This document shows positions 48,581-62,117 of a stretch of 64,000 nucleotides of DNA, one piece after another. Each line of letters starts with the position of its first letter. Positions within the stretch are counted from its first letter, which is position 1. The translations under genes and the position numbers were made by a program. Source of the DNA: Amaranthus tricolor (taxonomy: Eukaryota > Streptophyta > Magnoliopsida > Caryophyllales > Amaranthaceae); NCBI RefSeq assembly GCF_026212465.1, contig NC_080061.1, positions 20,258,451-20,322,450 on the forward strand, in the 5' to 3' direction. The notes below the pieces were generated by a model. The model did not search any database and was not told the origin of the DNA. It was given only the letters and a program-made list of their open reading frames with translations.

Positions 48581-50084
48581 AATCGAAAACAATAGTCATA
48601 TGCTTGAAATTACGTGCTAAGTTTCTTTTTAAAGGTTTTTTAAGCATTTTCTTACTTTCTCGCATAAAGTGGTTCAAACATGGTTTGTTTGTTACCAAAC
48701 ATGGCGCACAAGACTAATTGGTATTTACTATTGTGTTGAAATGTTTAAAATCGAAAACAATAGTCATATGCTCGAAATTACGTGCTAAGTTGGTTTTTTA
48801 TGGTTTTTTTGCATTTTCTAGTATAAAGGAGTTCTAACTTAGATTGTGTTGCATGAAACATGAAACACAGCACTCTTTGGTATATATTATTGTATTGATA
48901 TGTTAAGAATGGAAAACAATAGTCATATGCTTGAAACTACGTGCGAAGTTAGGTTTTTAAGGTTTTTAATGCGTTTTTGGCACTTTCTCGTCTATAGTAG
49001 TTTAAACTTGATTTTTTTGGCACAAAACTTGGCACACTATACTATTTGGTATATACTATTGTGTTCAAATTTTTAGAATCAAAAAAATACTCATATGCTT
49101 GAAATTACGTGCGAAGTTGTGGTTTTTTGGATTTTTACGCGTTTGTGGCACTTTCTCGCATAAAGTGGTTCAAACTTGGTTTGTTTGGCATTAAACTTGG
49201 CACACAACGCTATTTAGTTTATAAGATTGTGTTGAAAAGGTTAGACTCGAAAACAAGCCCTATGCTTTAAATTACGTGCTAAGATGCGTTTTTAAAGATT
49301 TTAAGCTTTTTTTGCATTTGCCCGCATATAGTGGTTCAAACTTGGTTTGTCTGGCACGAAACTTTTCACGCAACACTATATGGTATGTATTATTGTGTTG
49401 AAAAGCTTTGAATCGAAAAAATTAGTCATATGCTTGAAATTACGTGCTATGTCGCTTTTTTAAGATTTTTAAATGTTTTTTGCACTTTCTAGCATAAAGT
49501 GGTTACAACTTTATTTGTTTGACATGAAACCTGGAACACAACACTGTTTTTGTATATATTATTGTGTTGAAATGGTTATAATCAAAAACAATAGTCATAT
49601 TCTTGAAATTACACGCTAAGTTGCTTTTTAAAGATTTTTTAAGCATTTTCGGCACATTCTAGCATAATGTATTACAAACTTGGTTTATTTGGCACAAAAC
49701 TTGGCATACAACACTATTTGGTATATATTATTGTGTTGAAATGTTCGAATCGAAAACAACAGTCATATGCTTGAAATTACGTGCTAAGTTGCGTTTCAAT
49801 GTTTTTTAGGCGTTTTGTGCATTTGCTCGCATAAAGTGGTTCAAATTTGGTTTGTTTGACACGAAACTTGGCAAACAACAGTATTTGTTATATATTATTG
49901 TGTTGAAATGGTTAGAATTTAAAAGAATAGTCATATGCTTGAAATAACGTGCTATGTTGCGTTCTTAAGTTTTCTTAAGCTTTTTTGGCACTATGTTAAA
50001 TAAAGTAGTTCAAACTTGGTTTCTCTTGGATGAAAATTGGCACTCAACATTATTTGGTATATATTATTGTGTTAAAATGGTTAG
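48581..50084 (+). repeat. Core HOR copy 28, T1-like
   Basis: Keeps T1 marks in M8 and M9 (TTTTGTGCATTTGC, GAAATAACG, GTTAAATAAAG). It adds AATACTCATATGC in M4, which recurs at 53090 and 57603. Confidence 0.93.
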
Positions 50085-51587
50085 AATCGAAAACAATAGT
50101 CATATGCTTGAAATTACGTGCTAAGTTTCTTTTTAAAGGTTTTTTTAAGCATTTTCTTACTTTCTCGCATAAAGTGGTTCAAACATGGTTTGTTTGTTAC
50201 CAAACATGGCGCACAAGACTAATTGGTATTTACTATTGTGTTGAAATGTTTAAAATCAAAAACAATAGTCATATGCTCGAAATTACGTGCTAAGTTGGTT
50301 TTTTATGGTTTTTTTGCATGTTCTAGTATAAAGGAGTTCTAACTTAGATTGTGTTGCATGAAACATGAAACACAGCACTCTTTGGTATATATTATTGTAT
50401 TGATATGTTAAGAATCGAAAACAATAGTCATATGCTTGAAACTACGTGCGAAGTTAGGTTTTTAAGGTTTTTAATGCATTTTTGGCACTTTCTCGTCTAT
50501 AGTAGTTTAAACTTGATTTTTTTGGCACAAAACTTGGCACACTATACTATTTGGTATACTATTGTGTTCAAATTTTTAGAATCCAAAAAATAGTCATATG
50601 CTTGAAATTACGTGCTAAGTTGTGGTTTTATGGTTTTTTACGCGTTTGTGGCACTTTCTCGCATAAAGTGGTTCAAACTTGGTTTGTTTGGCATTAAACT
50701 TGGCACACAACGCTATTTCGTTTATAAGATTGTGTTGAAAAGGTTAGACTCGAAAACAAGCCCTATGCTTGAAATTACGTGCTAAGTTGCGTTTTTAAAG
50801 ATTTTAAGCTTTTTTTGCATTTGCCCGCATATAGTGGTTCAAACTTGGTTTGTCTGGCACGAAACTTTTCACGCAACACTATATGGTATATATTATTGTG
50901 TTGAAAAGCTTTGAATCGAAAACAATAGTCATATGCTTGAAATTACGTACTATGTTGCTTTTTTAAGATTTTTAAATGTTTTTAGCACTTTCTAGCATAA
51001 AGTGGTTACAACTTTATTTGTTTGACATGAAACCTGGAACACAACACTGTTTTTGTATATATTATTGTGTTGAAATGGTTATAATAAAAAACAATAGTCA
51101 TATTCTTGAAATTACATGCTAAGTTGCTTTTTTAAGATTTCTTAAGCATTTTCGGCACATTCTAGCGTAATGTATTTCAAACTTGGTTTATTTGGCACAA
51201 AACTTGGCATACAACACTATTTGGTATATATTATTGTGTTGAAATGTTCGAATCGAAAACAATAGTCATATGCTTGCAATTACGTGCTAAGTTGCGTTTC
51301 AAAGTTTTTTAGGCGTTTTTGGCATTTGCTCGCATAAAGTGGTTCAAATTTGGTTTGTTTGACACGAAACTTGGCAAACAACAGTATTTGTTATATATTA
51401 TTGTTATGAAATGGTTAGAATTTAAAAGAATAGTCATATGCTTGAAGTAACGTGCTATGTTGCGTTCTTAAGTTTTCTTAAGCTTTTTTGGCACTATGTT
51501 GAACAAAGTAGTTCAAACTTGGTTTCTCTTGGATGAAAATTGGCACTCAACATTATTTGGTATATATTATTGTGTTAAAATGGTTAG
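50085..51587 (+). repeat. Core HOR copy 29, type P
   Basis: P marks: a 2-bp loss giving GGTATACTATTG in M3, TTTCGTTTATAAG in M4, ACGTACTATG in M6, TAGCGTAATG in M7, CTTGCAATTACG in M8, GTTGAACAAAG in M9. One extra T in M1 (about 50143). Confidence 0.94.
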
Positions 51588-53089
51588 AATCGAAAACAAT
51601 AATCATATGCTTGAAATTACGTGCTAAGTTTCTTTTTAAAGGTTTTTTAAGCATTTTCTTACTTTCTCGCATAAAGTGGTTCAAACATGGTTTGTTTGTT
51701 ACCAAACATGGCGCACAAGACTAATTGGTATTTACTATTGTGTTGAAATGTTTAAAATCGAAAACAATAGTCATATGCTCGAAATTACGTGCTAAGTTGG
51801 TTTTTTATGGTTTTTTTGCAATTTCTAGTATAAAGGAGTTCTAACTTAGATTGTGTTGCATGAAACATGAAACACAGCACTCTTTGGTATATATTATTGT
51901 ATTGATATGTTAAGAATCGAAAACAATAGTCATATGCTTGAAACTACGTGCGAAGTTAGGTTTTTAAGGTTTTTAATGCATTTTTGGCACTTTCTCGTCT
52001 ATAGTAGTTTAAACTTGATTTTTTTGGCACAAAACTTGGCACACTATACTATTTGGTATACTATTGTGTTCAAATTTTTAGAATCCAAAAAATAGTCATA
52101 TGCTTGAAATTACGTGCTAAGTTGTGGTTTTATGGTTTTTTACGCGTTTGTGGCACTTTCTCGCATAAAGTGGTTCAAACATGGTTTGTTTGGCATTAAA
52201 CTTGGCACACAACGCTATTTCGTTTATAAGATTGTGTTGAAAAGGTTAGACTCGAAAACAAGCCCTATGCTTGAAATTACGTGCTAAGTTGCGTTTTTAA
52301 AGATTTTAAGCTTTTTTTGCATTTGCCCGCATATAGTGGTTCAAACTTGGTTTGTCTGGCACGAAACTTTTCACGCAACACTATATGGTATATATTATTG
52401 TGTTGAAAAGCTTTGAATCGAAAACAATAGTCATATGCTTGAAATTACGTACTATGTTGCTTTTTTAAGATTTTTAAATGTTTTTAGCACTTTCTAGCAT
52501 AAAGTGGTTACAACTTTATTTGTTTGACATGAAACCTGGAACACAACACTGTTTTTGTATATATTATTGTGTTGAAATGGTTATAATAAAAAACAATAGT
52601 CATATTCTTGAAATTACATGCTAAGTTGCTTTTTTAAGATTTCTTAAGCATTTTCGGCACATTCTAGCATAATGTATTTCAAACTTGGTTTATTTGGCAC
52701 AAAACTTGGCATACAACACTATTTGGTATATATTATTGTGTTGAAATGTTCGAATCGAAAACAATAGTCATATGCTTGCAATTACGTGCTAAGTTGCGTT
52801 TCAAAGTTTTTTAGGCGTTTTTGGCATTTGCTCGCATAAAGTGGTTCAAATTTGGTTTGTTTGACACGAAACTTGGCAAACAACAGTATTTGTTATATAT
52901 TATTGTTATGAAATGGTTAGAATTTAAAAGAATAGTCATATGCTTGAAGTAACGTGCTATGTTGCGTTCTTAAGTTTTCTTAAGCTTTTTTGGCACTATG
53001 TTGAACAAAGTAGTTCAAACTTGGTTTCTCTTGGATGAAAATTGGCACTCAACATTATTTGGTATATATTATTGTGTTAAAATGGTTAG
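51588..53089 (+). repeat. Core HOR copy 30, type P
   Basis: Near-identical to copy 29 at 1,502-1,503 bp spacing, sharing the GGTATACTATTG deletion, TTTCGTTTATAAG and GTTGAACAAAG. A very recent single-unit duplication. Private AATAATCATATG in M1. Confidence 0.94.
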
Positions 53090-54593
53090 AATCGAAAACA
53101 ATAGTCATATGCTTGAAATTACGTGCTAAGTTTCTTTTTAAAGGTTTTTTAAGCATTTTCTTACTTTCTCGCATAAAGTGGTTCAAACATGGTTTGTTTG
53201 TTACCAAACATGGCGCACAAGACTAATTGGTATTTACTATTGTGTTGAAATGTTTAAAATCGAAAACAATAGTCATATGCTCGAAATTACGTGCTAAGTT
53301 GGTTTTTTATGGTTTTTTTGCATTTTCTAGTATAAAGGAGTTCTAACTTAGATTGTGTTGCATGAAACATGAAACACAGCACTCTTTGGTATATATTATT
53401 GTATTGATATGTTAAGAATCGAAAACAATAGTCATATGCTTGAAACTACGTGCGAAGTTAGGTTTTTAAGGTTTTTAATGCGTTTTTGGCACTTTCTCGT
53501 CTATAGTAGTTTAAACTTGATTTTTTTGGCACAAAACTTGGCACACTATACTATTTGGTATATACTATTGTGTTCAAATTTTTAGAATCAAAAAAATACT
53601 CATATGCTTGAAATTACGTGCGAAGTTGTGGTTTTATGGATTTTTACGCGTTTGTGGCACTTTCTCGCATAAAGTGGTTCAAACTTGGTTTGTTTGGCAT
53701 TAAACTTGGCACACAACGCTATTTAGTTTATAAGATTGTGTTGAAAAGGTTAGACTCGAAAACAAGCCCTATGCTTGAAATTACGTGCTAAGATGCGTTT
53801 TTAAAGATTTTAAGCTTTTTTTGCATTTGCCCGCATATAGTGGTTCAAACTTGGTTTGTCTGGCACGAAACTTTTCACGCAACACTATATGGTATATATT
53901 ATTGTGTTGAAAAGCTTTGAATCGAAAAAATTAGTCATATGCTTGAAATTACGTGCTATGTTGCTTTTTTAAGATTTTTAAATGTTTTTTGCACTTTCTA
54001 GCATAAAGTGGTTACAACTTTATTTGTTTGACATGAAACCTGGAACACAACACTGTTTTTGTATATATTATTGTGTTGAAATGGTTATAATCAAAAACAA
54101 TAGTCATATTCTTGAAATTACACGCTAAGTTGCTTTTTAAAGATTTTTTAAGCATTTTCGGCACATTCTAGCATAATGTATTACAAACTTGGTTTATTTG
54201 GCACAAAACTTGGCATACAACACTATTTGGTATATACTATTGTGTTGAAATGTTCGAATCGAAAACAACAGTCATATGCTTGAAATTACGTGCTAAGTTG
54301 CGTTTCAAAGTTTTTTAGGCGTTTTTGGCATTTGCTCGCATAAAGTGGTTCAAGTTTGGTTTGTTTCACACGAAACTTGGCAAACAACAGTATTTGTTAT
54401 ATATTATTGTGTTGAAATGGTTAGAATTTAAAAGAATTGTCATATGCTTGGAGTAACGTGCTATGTTGCGTTCTTAAGTTTTGTTAAGCTTTTTTGGCAC
54501 TATGTTGAATAAAGTAGTTGAAACTTGGTTTCTTTTGGATGAAACTTGGCACTCAACATTATTTGGTATATATTATTGTGTTAAAATGGTTAG
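53090..54593 (+). repeat. Core HOR copy 31, trimer unit U1
   Basis: U1 marks: AATACTCATATGC in M4, ACACGC in M7, AACAACAGTC in M8, CTTGGAGTAACG, TTTTGTTAAGC and GTAGTTGAAACTTGG in M9. Confidence 0.94.
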
Positions 54594-56097
54594 AATCGAA
54601 AACAATAGTCATATGCTTGAAATTACGTGCTAAGTTTCTTTTTAAAGGTTTTTTAAGCATTTTCTTACTTTCTCGCATAAAGTGGTTCAAACATGGTTTG
54701 TTTGTTATCAAACATGGCACACAAGACTAATTGGTATTTACTATTGTGTTGAAATGTTTAGAATCGAAAACAAAAGTCATATGCTCGAAATTGCGTGCTA
54801 AGTTGGTTTTTTATGGTTTTTTTGCATTTTCTAGTATAAAGGAGTTCTAACTTAGATTGTGTTGCATGAAACATGAAACACAGCACTCTTTGGTATATAT
54901 TATTGTATTGATATGTTAAGAATCGAAAACAATAGTCATATGCTTGAAACTACGAGCGAAGTTAGGTTTTTAAGGTTTTTAAAGCGTCTTTGGCACTTTC
55001 TCGTCTATAGTAGTTGAAACTTGATTTTTTTGGCACAAAACTTGGCACACTATACTATTTGGTATATACTATTGTGTTCAAATTTTTAGAATCCAAAAAA
55101 TAGTCATATGCTTGAAATTACGTGCTAAGTTGTGGTTTTATGGTTTTTTACGCGTTTGTGGAACTTTCTCGCATAAAGTGGTTCAAACTTGGTTTGTTTG
55201 GCATTAAACTTGGCACAAAACGCTATTTAGTTTATAAGATTGTGTTGAAAAGGTTAGACTCGAAAACAAGCCCTATGCTTGAAATTACGTGCTAAGATGC
55301 GTTTTTAAAGATTTTAAGCTTTTTTTGCATTTGCCCGCATATAGTGGTTCAAACTTGGTTTGTCTGGCACGAAACTTTTCACGCAACACTATTTGGTATA
55401 TATTATTGTGTTGAAAAGCTTTGAATCGAAAACAATAGTCATATGCTTGAAATTACGTGCTATGTTGCTTTTTTAAGATTTTTAAATGTTTTTTGAACTT
55501 TCTAGCATAAAGTGGTTACAACTTTATTTGTTTGACATGAAACCTGGAACACAACACTGTTTTTGTTTATATTATTGTGTTGAAATGGTTATAATCAAAA
55601 ACAATAGTCATATTCTTGAAATTACATGCTAAGTTGCTTTTTTAAGATTTTTTAAGCATTTTCGGCACATTCTAGCATAATGTATTACAAACTTGGTTTA
55701 TTTGGCACAAAACTTGGCATACAACACTATTTGGTATATACTATTGTGTTGAAATGTTTGAATCGAAAACAACAGTCATATGCTTGAAATTACGTGCTAA
55801 GTTGCGTTTCAAAGTTTTTTAGGCGTTTTTGGCATTTGCTCGCATAAAGTGGTTCAAGTTTGGTTTGTTTCACACGAAACTTGGCAAACAACAGTATTTG
55901 TTATATATTATTGTGTTGAAATGGTTAGAATTTAAAAGAATTGTCATATGCTTGGAGTAACGTGCTATGTTGCGTTCTTACGTTTTGTTAAGCTTTTTTG
56001 GCACTATGTTGAATAAAGTAGTTGAAACTTGGTTTCTTTTGGATGAAACTTGGCACTCAACATTATTTGGTATATATTATTGTGTTAAAATGGTTAG
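54594..56097 (+). repeat. Core HOR copy 32, trimer unit U2
   Basis: U2 marks: GTTATCAAAC in M1, AAATTGCGTGC in M2, GTAGTTGAAACTTGATT in M3, TTTTTTGAACTTTC in M6, CTTGGAGTAACG in M9. Related to T2. Confidence 0.94.
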
Positions 56098-57602
56098 AAT
56101 CGAAAACAATAGTCATATGCTTGAAATTACGTGCTAAGTTTCTTTTTAAAGGTTTTTTTAAGCATTTTCTTACTTTCTCGCATAAAGTGGTTCAAACATG
56201 GTTTGTTTGTTACCAAACATGGCACACAAGACTAATTGGTATTTACTATTGTGTTGAAATGTTTAGAATCGAAAACAAAAGTCATATGCTCGAAATTACG
56301 GGCTAAGTTAGTTTTTTATGGTTTTTTGGCATTTTCTAGTATAAAGGAGTTCTAACTTAGATTGTATTGCATAAAACATGAAACACAGCACTCTTTGGTA
56401 TATATTATTGTATTGATATGTTAAGAATCGAAAACAATAGTCATATGCTTGAAACTACGTGCAAAGTTAGGTTTTTAAGGTTTTTAATGCGTTTTTGGCA
56501 CTTTCTCGTCTATAGTAGTTTAAACTTGATTTTTTTGGCACAAAACGTGGCACACTATACTATTTGGTATATACTATTGTGTTCAAATTTTTAGAATCAA
56601 AAAAATAGTCATATGCTTGAAATTACGTGCTAAGTTGTGGTTTTATGGATTTTTATGCGTTTGTGGCACTTTCTCGCATAAAGTGGTTCAAACTTGGTTT
56701 GTTTGGCATTAAACTTGGCACACAACGCTATTTCGTTTATAAGATTGTGTTGAAAAGGTTAGACTCGAAAACAAGCCCTATGCTTGAAATTACGTGCTAA
56801 GTTGCGTTTTTAAAGATTTTAAGCTTTTTTTGCATTTGCCCGCATATAGTGGTTCAAACTTGGTTTGTCTGGCACGAAACTTTTCACGCAACACTATATG
56901 GTATATATTATTGTGTTGAAAAGCTTTGAATCGAAAACAATAGTCATATGCTTGAAATTACGTACTATGTTGCTTTTTTAAGATTTTTAAATGTTTTTAG
57001 CACTTTCTAGCATAAAGTGGTTACAACTTTATTTGTTTGACATGAAACCTGGAACACAACACTGTTTTTGTATATATTATTGTGTTGAAATGGTTATAAT
57101 AAAAAACAATAGTCATATTCTTGAAATTACATGCTAAGTTGCTTTTTTAAGATTTCTTAAGCATTTTCGGCACATTCTAGCGTAATGTATTTCAAACTTG
57201 GTTTATTTGGCACAAAACTTGGCATACAACACTATTTGGTATATATTATTGTGTTGAAATGTTCGAATCGAAAACAATAGTCATATGCTTGCAATTACGT
57301 GCTAAGTTGCGTTTCAAAGTTTTTTAGGCGTTTTTGGCATTTGCTCGCATAAAGTGGTTCAAATTTGGTTTGTTTGACACGAAACTTGGCAAACAACAGT
57401 ATTTGTTATATATTATTGTTATGAAATGGTTAGAATTTAAAAGAATAGTCATATGCTTGAAGTAACGTGCTATGTTGCGTTCTTAAGTTTTCTTAAGCTT
57501 TTTTGCCACTATGTTGAACAAAGTAGTTCAAACTTGGTTTCTCTTGGATGAAAATTGGCACTCAACATTATTTGGTATATATTATTGTGTTAAAATGGTT
57601 AG
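56098..57602 (+). repeat. Core HOR copy 33, trimer unit U3
   Basis: U3 marks: ACGGGCTAAG and TTGTATTGCATAAAAC in M2, AAAACGTGGCAC in M3, GGATTTTTATGCG in M4. The second half is type P (TTTCGTTTATAAG, TAGCGTAATG, CTTGCAATTACG), so this copy is a mosaic. Confidence 0.94.
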
Positions 57603-59106
57603 AATCGAAAACAATAGTCATATGCTTGAAATTACGTGCTAAGTTTCTTTTTAAAGGTTTTTTAAGCATTTTCTTACTTTCTCGCATAAAGTGGTTCAAA
57701 CATGGTTTGTTTGTTACCAAACATGGCGCACAAGACTAATTGGTATTTACTATTGTGTTGAAATGTTTAAAATCGAAAACAATAGTCATATGCTCGAAAT
57801 TACGTGCTAAGTTGGTTTTTTATGGTTTTTTTGCATTTTCTAGTATAAAGGAGTTCTAACTTAGATTGTGTTGCATGAAACATGAAACACAGCACTCTTT
57901 GGTATATATTATTGTATTGATATGTTAAGAATCGAAAACAATAGTCATATGCTTGAAACTACGTGCGAAGTTAGGTTTTTAAGGTTTTTAATGCGTTTTT
58001 GGCACTTTCTCGTCTATAGTAGTTTAAACTTGATTTTTTTGGCACAAAACTTGGCACACTATACTATTTGGTATATACTATTGTGTTCAAATTTTTAGAA
58101 TCAAAAAAATACTCATATGCTTGAAATTACGTGCGAAGTTGTGGTTTTATGGATTTTTACGCGTTTGTGGCACTTTCTCGCATAAAGTGGTTCAAACTTG
58201 GTTTGTTTGGCATTAAACTTGGCACACAACGCTATTTAGTTTATAAGATTGTGTTGAAAAGGTTAGACTCGAAAACAAGCCCTATGCTTGAAATTACGTG
58301 CTAAGATGCGTTTTTAAAGATTTTAAGCTTTTTTTGCATTTGCCCGCATATAGTGGTTCAAACTTGGTTTGTCTGGCACGAAACTTTTCACGCAACACTA
58401 TATGGTATATATTATTGTGTTGAAAAGCTTTGAATCGAAAAAATTAGTCATATGCTTGAAATTACGTGCTATGTTGCTTTTTTAAGATTTTTAAATGTTT
58501 TTTGCACTTTCTAGCATAAAGTGGTTACAACTTTATTTGTTTGACATGAAACCTGGAACACAACACTGTTTTTGTATATATTATTGTGTTGAAATGGTTA
58601 TAATCAAAAACAATAGTCATATTCTTGAAATTACACGCTAAGTTGCTTTTTAAAGATTTTTTAAGCATTTTCGGCACATTCTAGCATAATGTATTACAAA
58701 CTTGGTTTATTTGGCACAAAACTTGGCATACAACACTATTTGGTATATACTATTGTGTTGAAATGTTCGAATCGAAAACAACAGTCATATGCTTGAAATT
58801 ACGTGCTAAGTTGCGTTTCAAAGTTTTTTAGGCGTTTTTGGCATTTGCTCGCATAAAGTGGTTCAAGTTTGGTTTGTTTCACACGAAACTTGGCAAACAA
58901 CAGTATTTGTTATATATTATTGTGTTGAAATGGTTAGAATTTAAAAGAATTGTCATATGCTTGGAGTAACGTGCTATGTTGCGTTCTTAAGTTTTGTTAA
59001 GCTTTTTTGGCACTATGTTGAATAAAGTAGTTGAAACTTGGTTTCTTTTGGATGAAACTTGGCACTCAACATTATTTGGTATATATTATTGTGTTAAAAT
59101 GGTTAG
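57603..59106 (+). repeat. Core HOR copy 34, trimer unit U1
   Basis: 4,513 bp after copy 31 with the same marks. Confidence 0.94.
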
Positions 59107-60610
59107 AATCGAAAACAATAGTCATATGCTTGAAATTACGTGCTAAGTTTCTTTTTAAAGGTTTTTTAAGCATTTTCTTACTTTCTCGCATAAAGTGGTT
59201 CAAACATGGTTTGTTTGTTATCAAACATGGCACACAAGACTAATTGGTATTTACTATTGTGTTGAAATGTTTAGAATCGAAAACAAAAGTCATATGCTCG
59301 AAATTGCGTGCTAAGTAGGTTTTTTATGGTTTTTTTGCATTTTCTAGTATAAAGGAGTTCTAACTTAGATTGTGTTGCATGAAACATGAAACACAGCACT
59401 CTTTGGTATATATTATTGTATTGATATGTTAAGAATCGAAAACAATAGTCATATGCTTGAAACTACGTGCGAAGTTAGGTTTTTAAGGTTTTTAAAGCGT
59501 TTTTGGCACTTTCTCGTCTATAGTAGTTGAAACTTGATTTTTTTGGCACAAAACTTGGCACACTATACTATTTGGTATATACTATTGTGTTCAAATTTTT
59601 AGAATCCAAAAAATAGTCATATGCTTGAAATTACGTGCTAAGTTGTGGTTTTATGGTTTTTTACGCGTTTGTGGCACTTTCTCGCATAAAGTGGTTCAAA
59701 CTTGGTTTGTTTGGCATTAAACTTGGCACACAACGCTATTTAGTTTATAAGATTGTGTTGAAAAGGTTAGACTCGAAAACAAGCCCTATGCTTGAAATTA
59801 CGTGCTAAGATGCGTTTTTAAAGATTTTAAGCTTTTTTTGCATTTGCCCGCATATAGTGGTTCAAACTTGGTTTGTCTGGCACGAAACTTTTCACGCAAC
59901 ACTATTTGGTATATATTATTGTGTTGAAAAGCTTTGAATCGAAAACAATAGTCATATGCTTGAAATTACGTGCTATGTTGCTTTTTTAAGATTTTTAAAT
60001 GTTTTTTGAACTTTCTAGCATAAAGTGGTTACAACTTTATTTGTTTGACATGAAACCTGGAACACAACACTGTTTTTGTATATATTATTGTGTTGAAATG
60101 GTTATAATCAAAAACAATAGTCATATTCTTGAAATTACATGCTAAGTTGCTTTTTTAAGATTTTTTAAGCATTTTCGGCACATTCTAGCATAATGTATTA
60201 CAAACTTGGTTTATTTGGCACAAAACTTGGCATACAACACTATTTGGTATATACTATTGTGTTGAAATGTTTGAATCGAAAACAACAGTCATATGCTTGA
60301 AATTACGTGCTAAGTTGCGTTTCAAAGTTTTTTAGGCGTTTTTGGCATTTGCTCGCATAAAGTGGTTCAAGTTTGGTTTGTTTCACACGAAACTTGGCAA
60401 ACAACAGTATTTGTTATATATTATTGTGTTGAAATGGTTAGAATTTAAAAGAATTGTCATATGCTTGGAGTAACATGCTATGTTGCGTTCTTAAGTTTTG
60501 TTAAGCTTTTTTGGCACTATGTTGAATAAAGTAGTTGAAACTTGGTTTCTTTTGGATGAAACTTGGCACTCAACATTATTTGGTATATATTATTGTGTTA
60601 AAATGGTTAG
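59107..60610 (+). repeat. Core HOR copy 35, trimer unit U2
   Basis: 4,513 bp after copy 32 with the same marks. Private GCTAAGTAGG in M2. Confidence 0.94.
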
Positions 60611-62117
60611 AATCGAAAACAATAGTCATATGCTTGAAATTACGTGCTAAGTTTCTTTTTAAAGGTTTTTTTAAGCATTTTCTTACTTTCTCGCATAAAG
60701 TGGTTCAAACATGGTTTGTTTGTTACCAAACATGGCACACAAGACTAATTGGTATTTACTATTGTGTTGAAATGTTTAGAATCGAAAACAAAAGTCATAT
60801 GCTCGAAATTACGGGCTAAGTTAGTTTTTTATGGTTTTTTGGCATTTTCTAGTATAAAGGAGTTCTAACTTAGATTGTATTGCATAAAACATGAAACACA
60901 GCACTCTTTGGTATATATTATTGTATTGATATGTTAAGAATCGAAAACAATAGTCATATGCTTGAAACTACGTGCGAAGTTAGGTTTTTAAGGTTTTTAA
61001 TGCGTTTTTGGCACTTTCTCGTCTATAGTAGTTTAAACTTGATTTTTTTGGCACAAAACGTGGCACACTATACTATTTGGTATATACTATTGTGTTCAAA
61101 TTTTTAGAATCAAAAAAATAGTCATATGCTTGAAATTACGTGCTAAGTTGTGGTTTTATGGATTTTTATGCGTTTGTGGCACTTTCTCGCATAAAGTGGT
61201 TCAAACTTGGTTTGTTTGGCATGAAACTTGGGACACAACGCTATTTAGTTTATAAGATTGTTTTGAAAAGGTTAGACTCGAAAACAAGCCCTATGCTTGA
61301 AATTACGTGCTAAGTTGCGTTTTTAAAGATTTTAAGCTTTTTTTGCATTTGCCCGCATATAGTGGTTCAAACTTGGTTTGTCTGGCACGAAACTTTTCAC
61401 GCAACACTATATGGTATATATATTATTGTGTTGAAAAGCTTTGAATCGAAAACAATAGTCATATGCTTGAAATTACGTGCTATGTTGCTTTTTTAAGATT
61501 TTTAAATATATTTAGCACTTTCTAGCATAAAGTGGTTACAACTTTATTTGTTTGACATGAAACCTGGAACACAACACTGTTTTTGTATATATTATTGTGT
61601 TGAAATGGTTATAATCAAAAACAATAGTCATATTCTTGAAATTACATGCTAAGTTGCTTTTTTAAGATTTCTTAAGCATTTTCGGCACATTCTAGCATAA
61701 TGTGTTTCAAACTTGGTTTATTTGGCACAAAACTTGGCATACAACACTATTTGGTATATATTATTGTGTTGAAATGTTCGAATCGAAAACAATAGTCATA
61801 TGCTTGAAATTACGTGCTAAGTTGCGTTTCAAAGTTTTTTAGCCGTTTTTGGCATTTGCTCGCATAAAGTGGTTCAAGTTTGGTTTGTTTCACACGAAAC
61901 TTGGCAAACAACAGTATTTGTTATATATTATTGTGTTGAAATGGTTAGAATTTAAAAGAATAGTCATATGCTTGAAGTAACGTGCTATGTTGTGTTCTTA
62001 AGTTTTCTTAAGCTTTTTTGGCACTATGTTGAATAAAGTAGTTCAAACTTGGTTTCTCTTGGATGAAACTTGGCACTCAACATTATTTGGTATATATTAT
62101 TGTGTTAAAATGGTTAG
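60611..62117 (+). repeat. Core HOR copy 36, trimer unit U3 with a new right half
   Basis: The first half matches copy 33 (ACGGGCTAAG, TTGTATTGCATAAAAC, AAAACGTGGCAC). The right half differs: GCATGAAACTTGGGACAC in M4, TATATATATTATTG in M5, AAATATATTTAGCAC in M6. The mosaic boundary lies within M4. Confidence 0.93.

Larger units (their letters stand above)
50085..53089 (+). repeat. Recent single-HOR tandem duplication (type P)
   Basis: Copies 29 and 30 are near-identical neighbours sharing several private changes, in contrast to the dimer and trimer patterns around them. Confidence 0.92.
53090..62117 (+). repeat. U1-U2-U3 trimeric super-repeat (4,513-bp period)
   Basis: Two trimers (53090 and 57603) share U1, U2 and U3 marks. 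The second trimer's third unit is replaced by different sequence in its right half. Confidence 0.92.
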
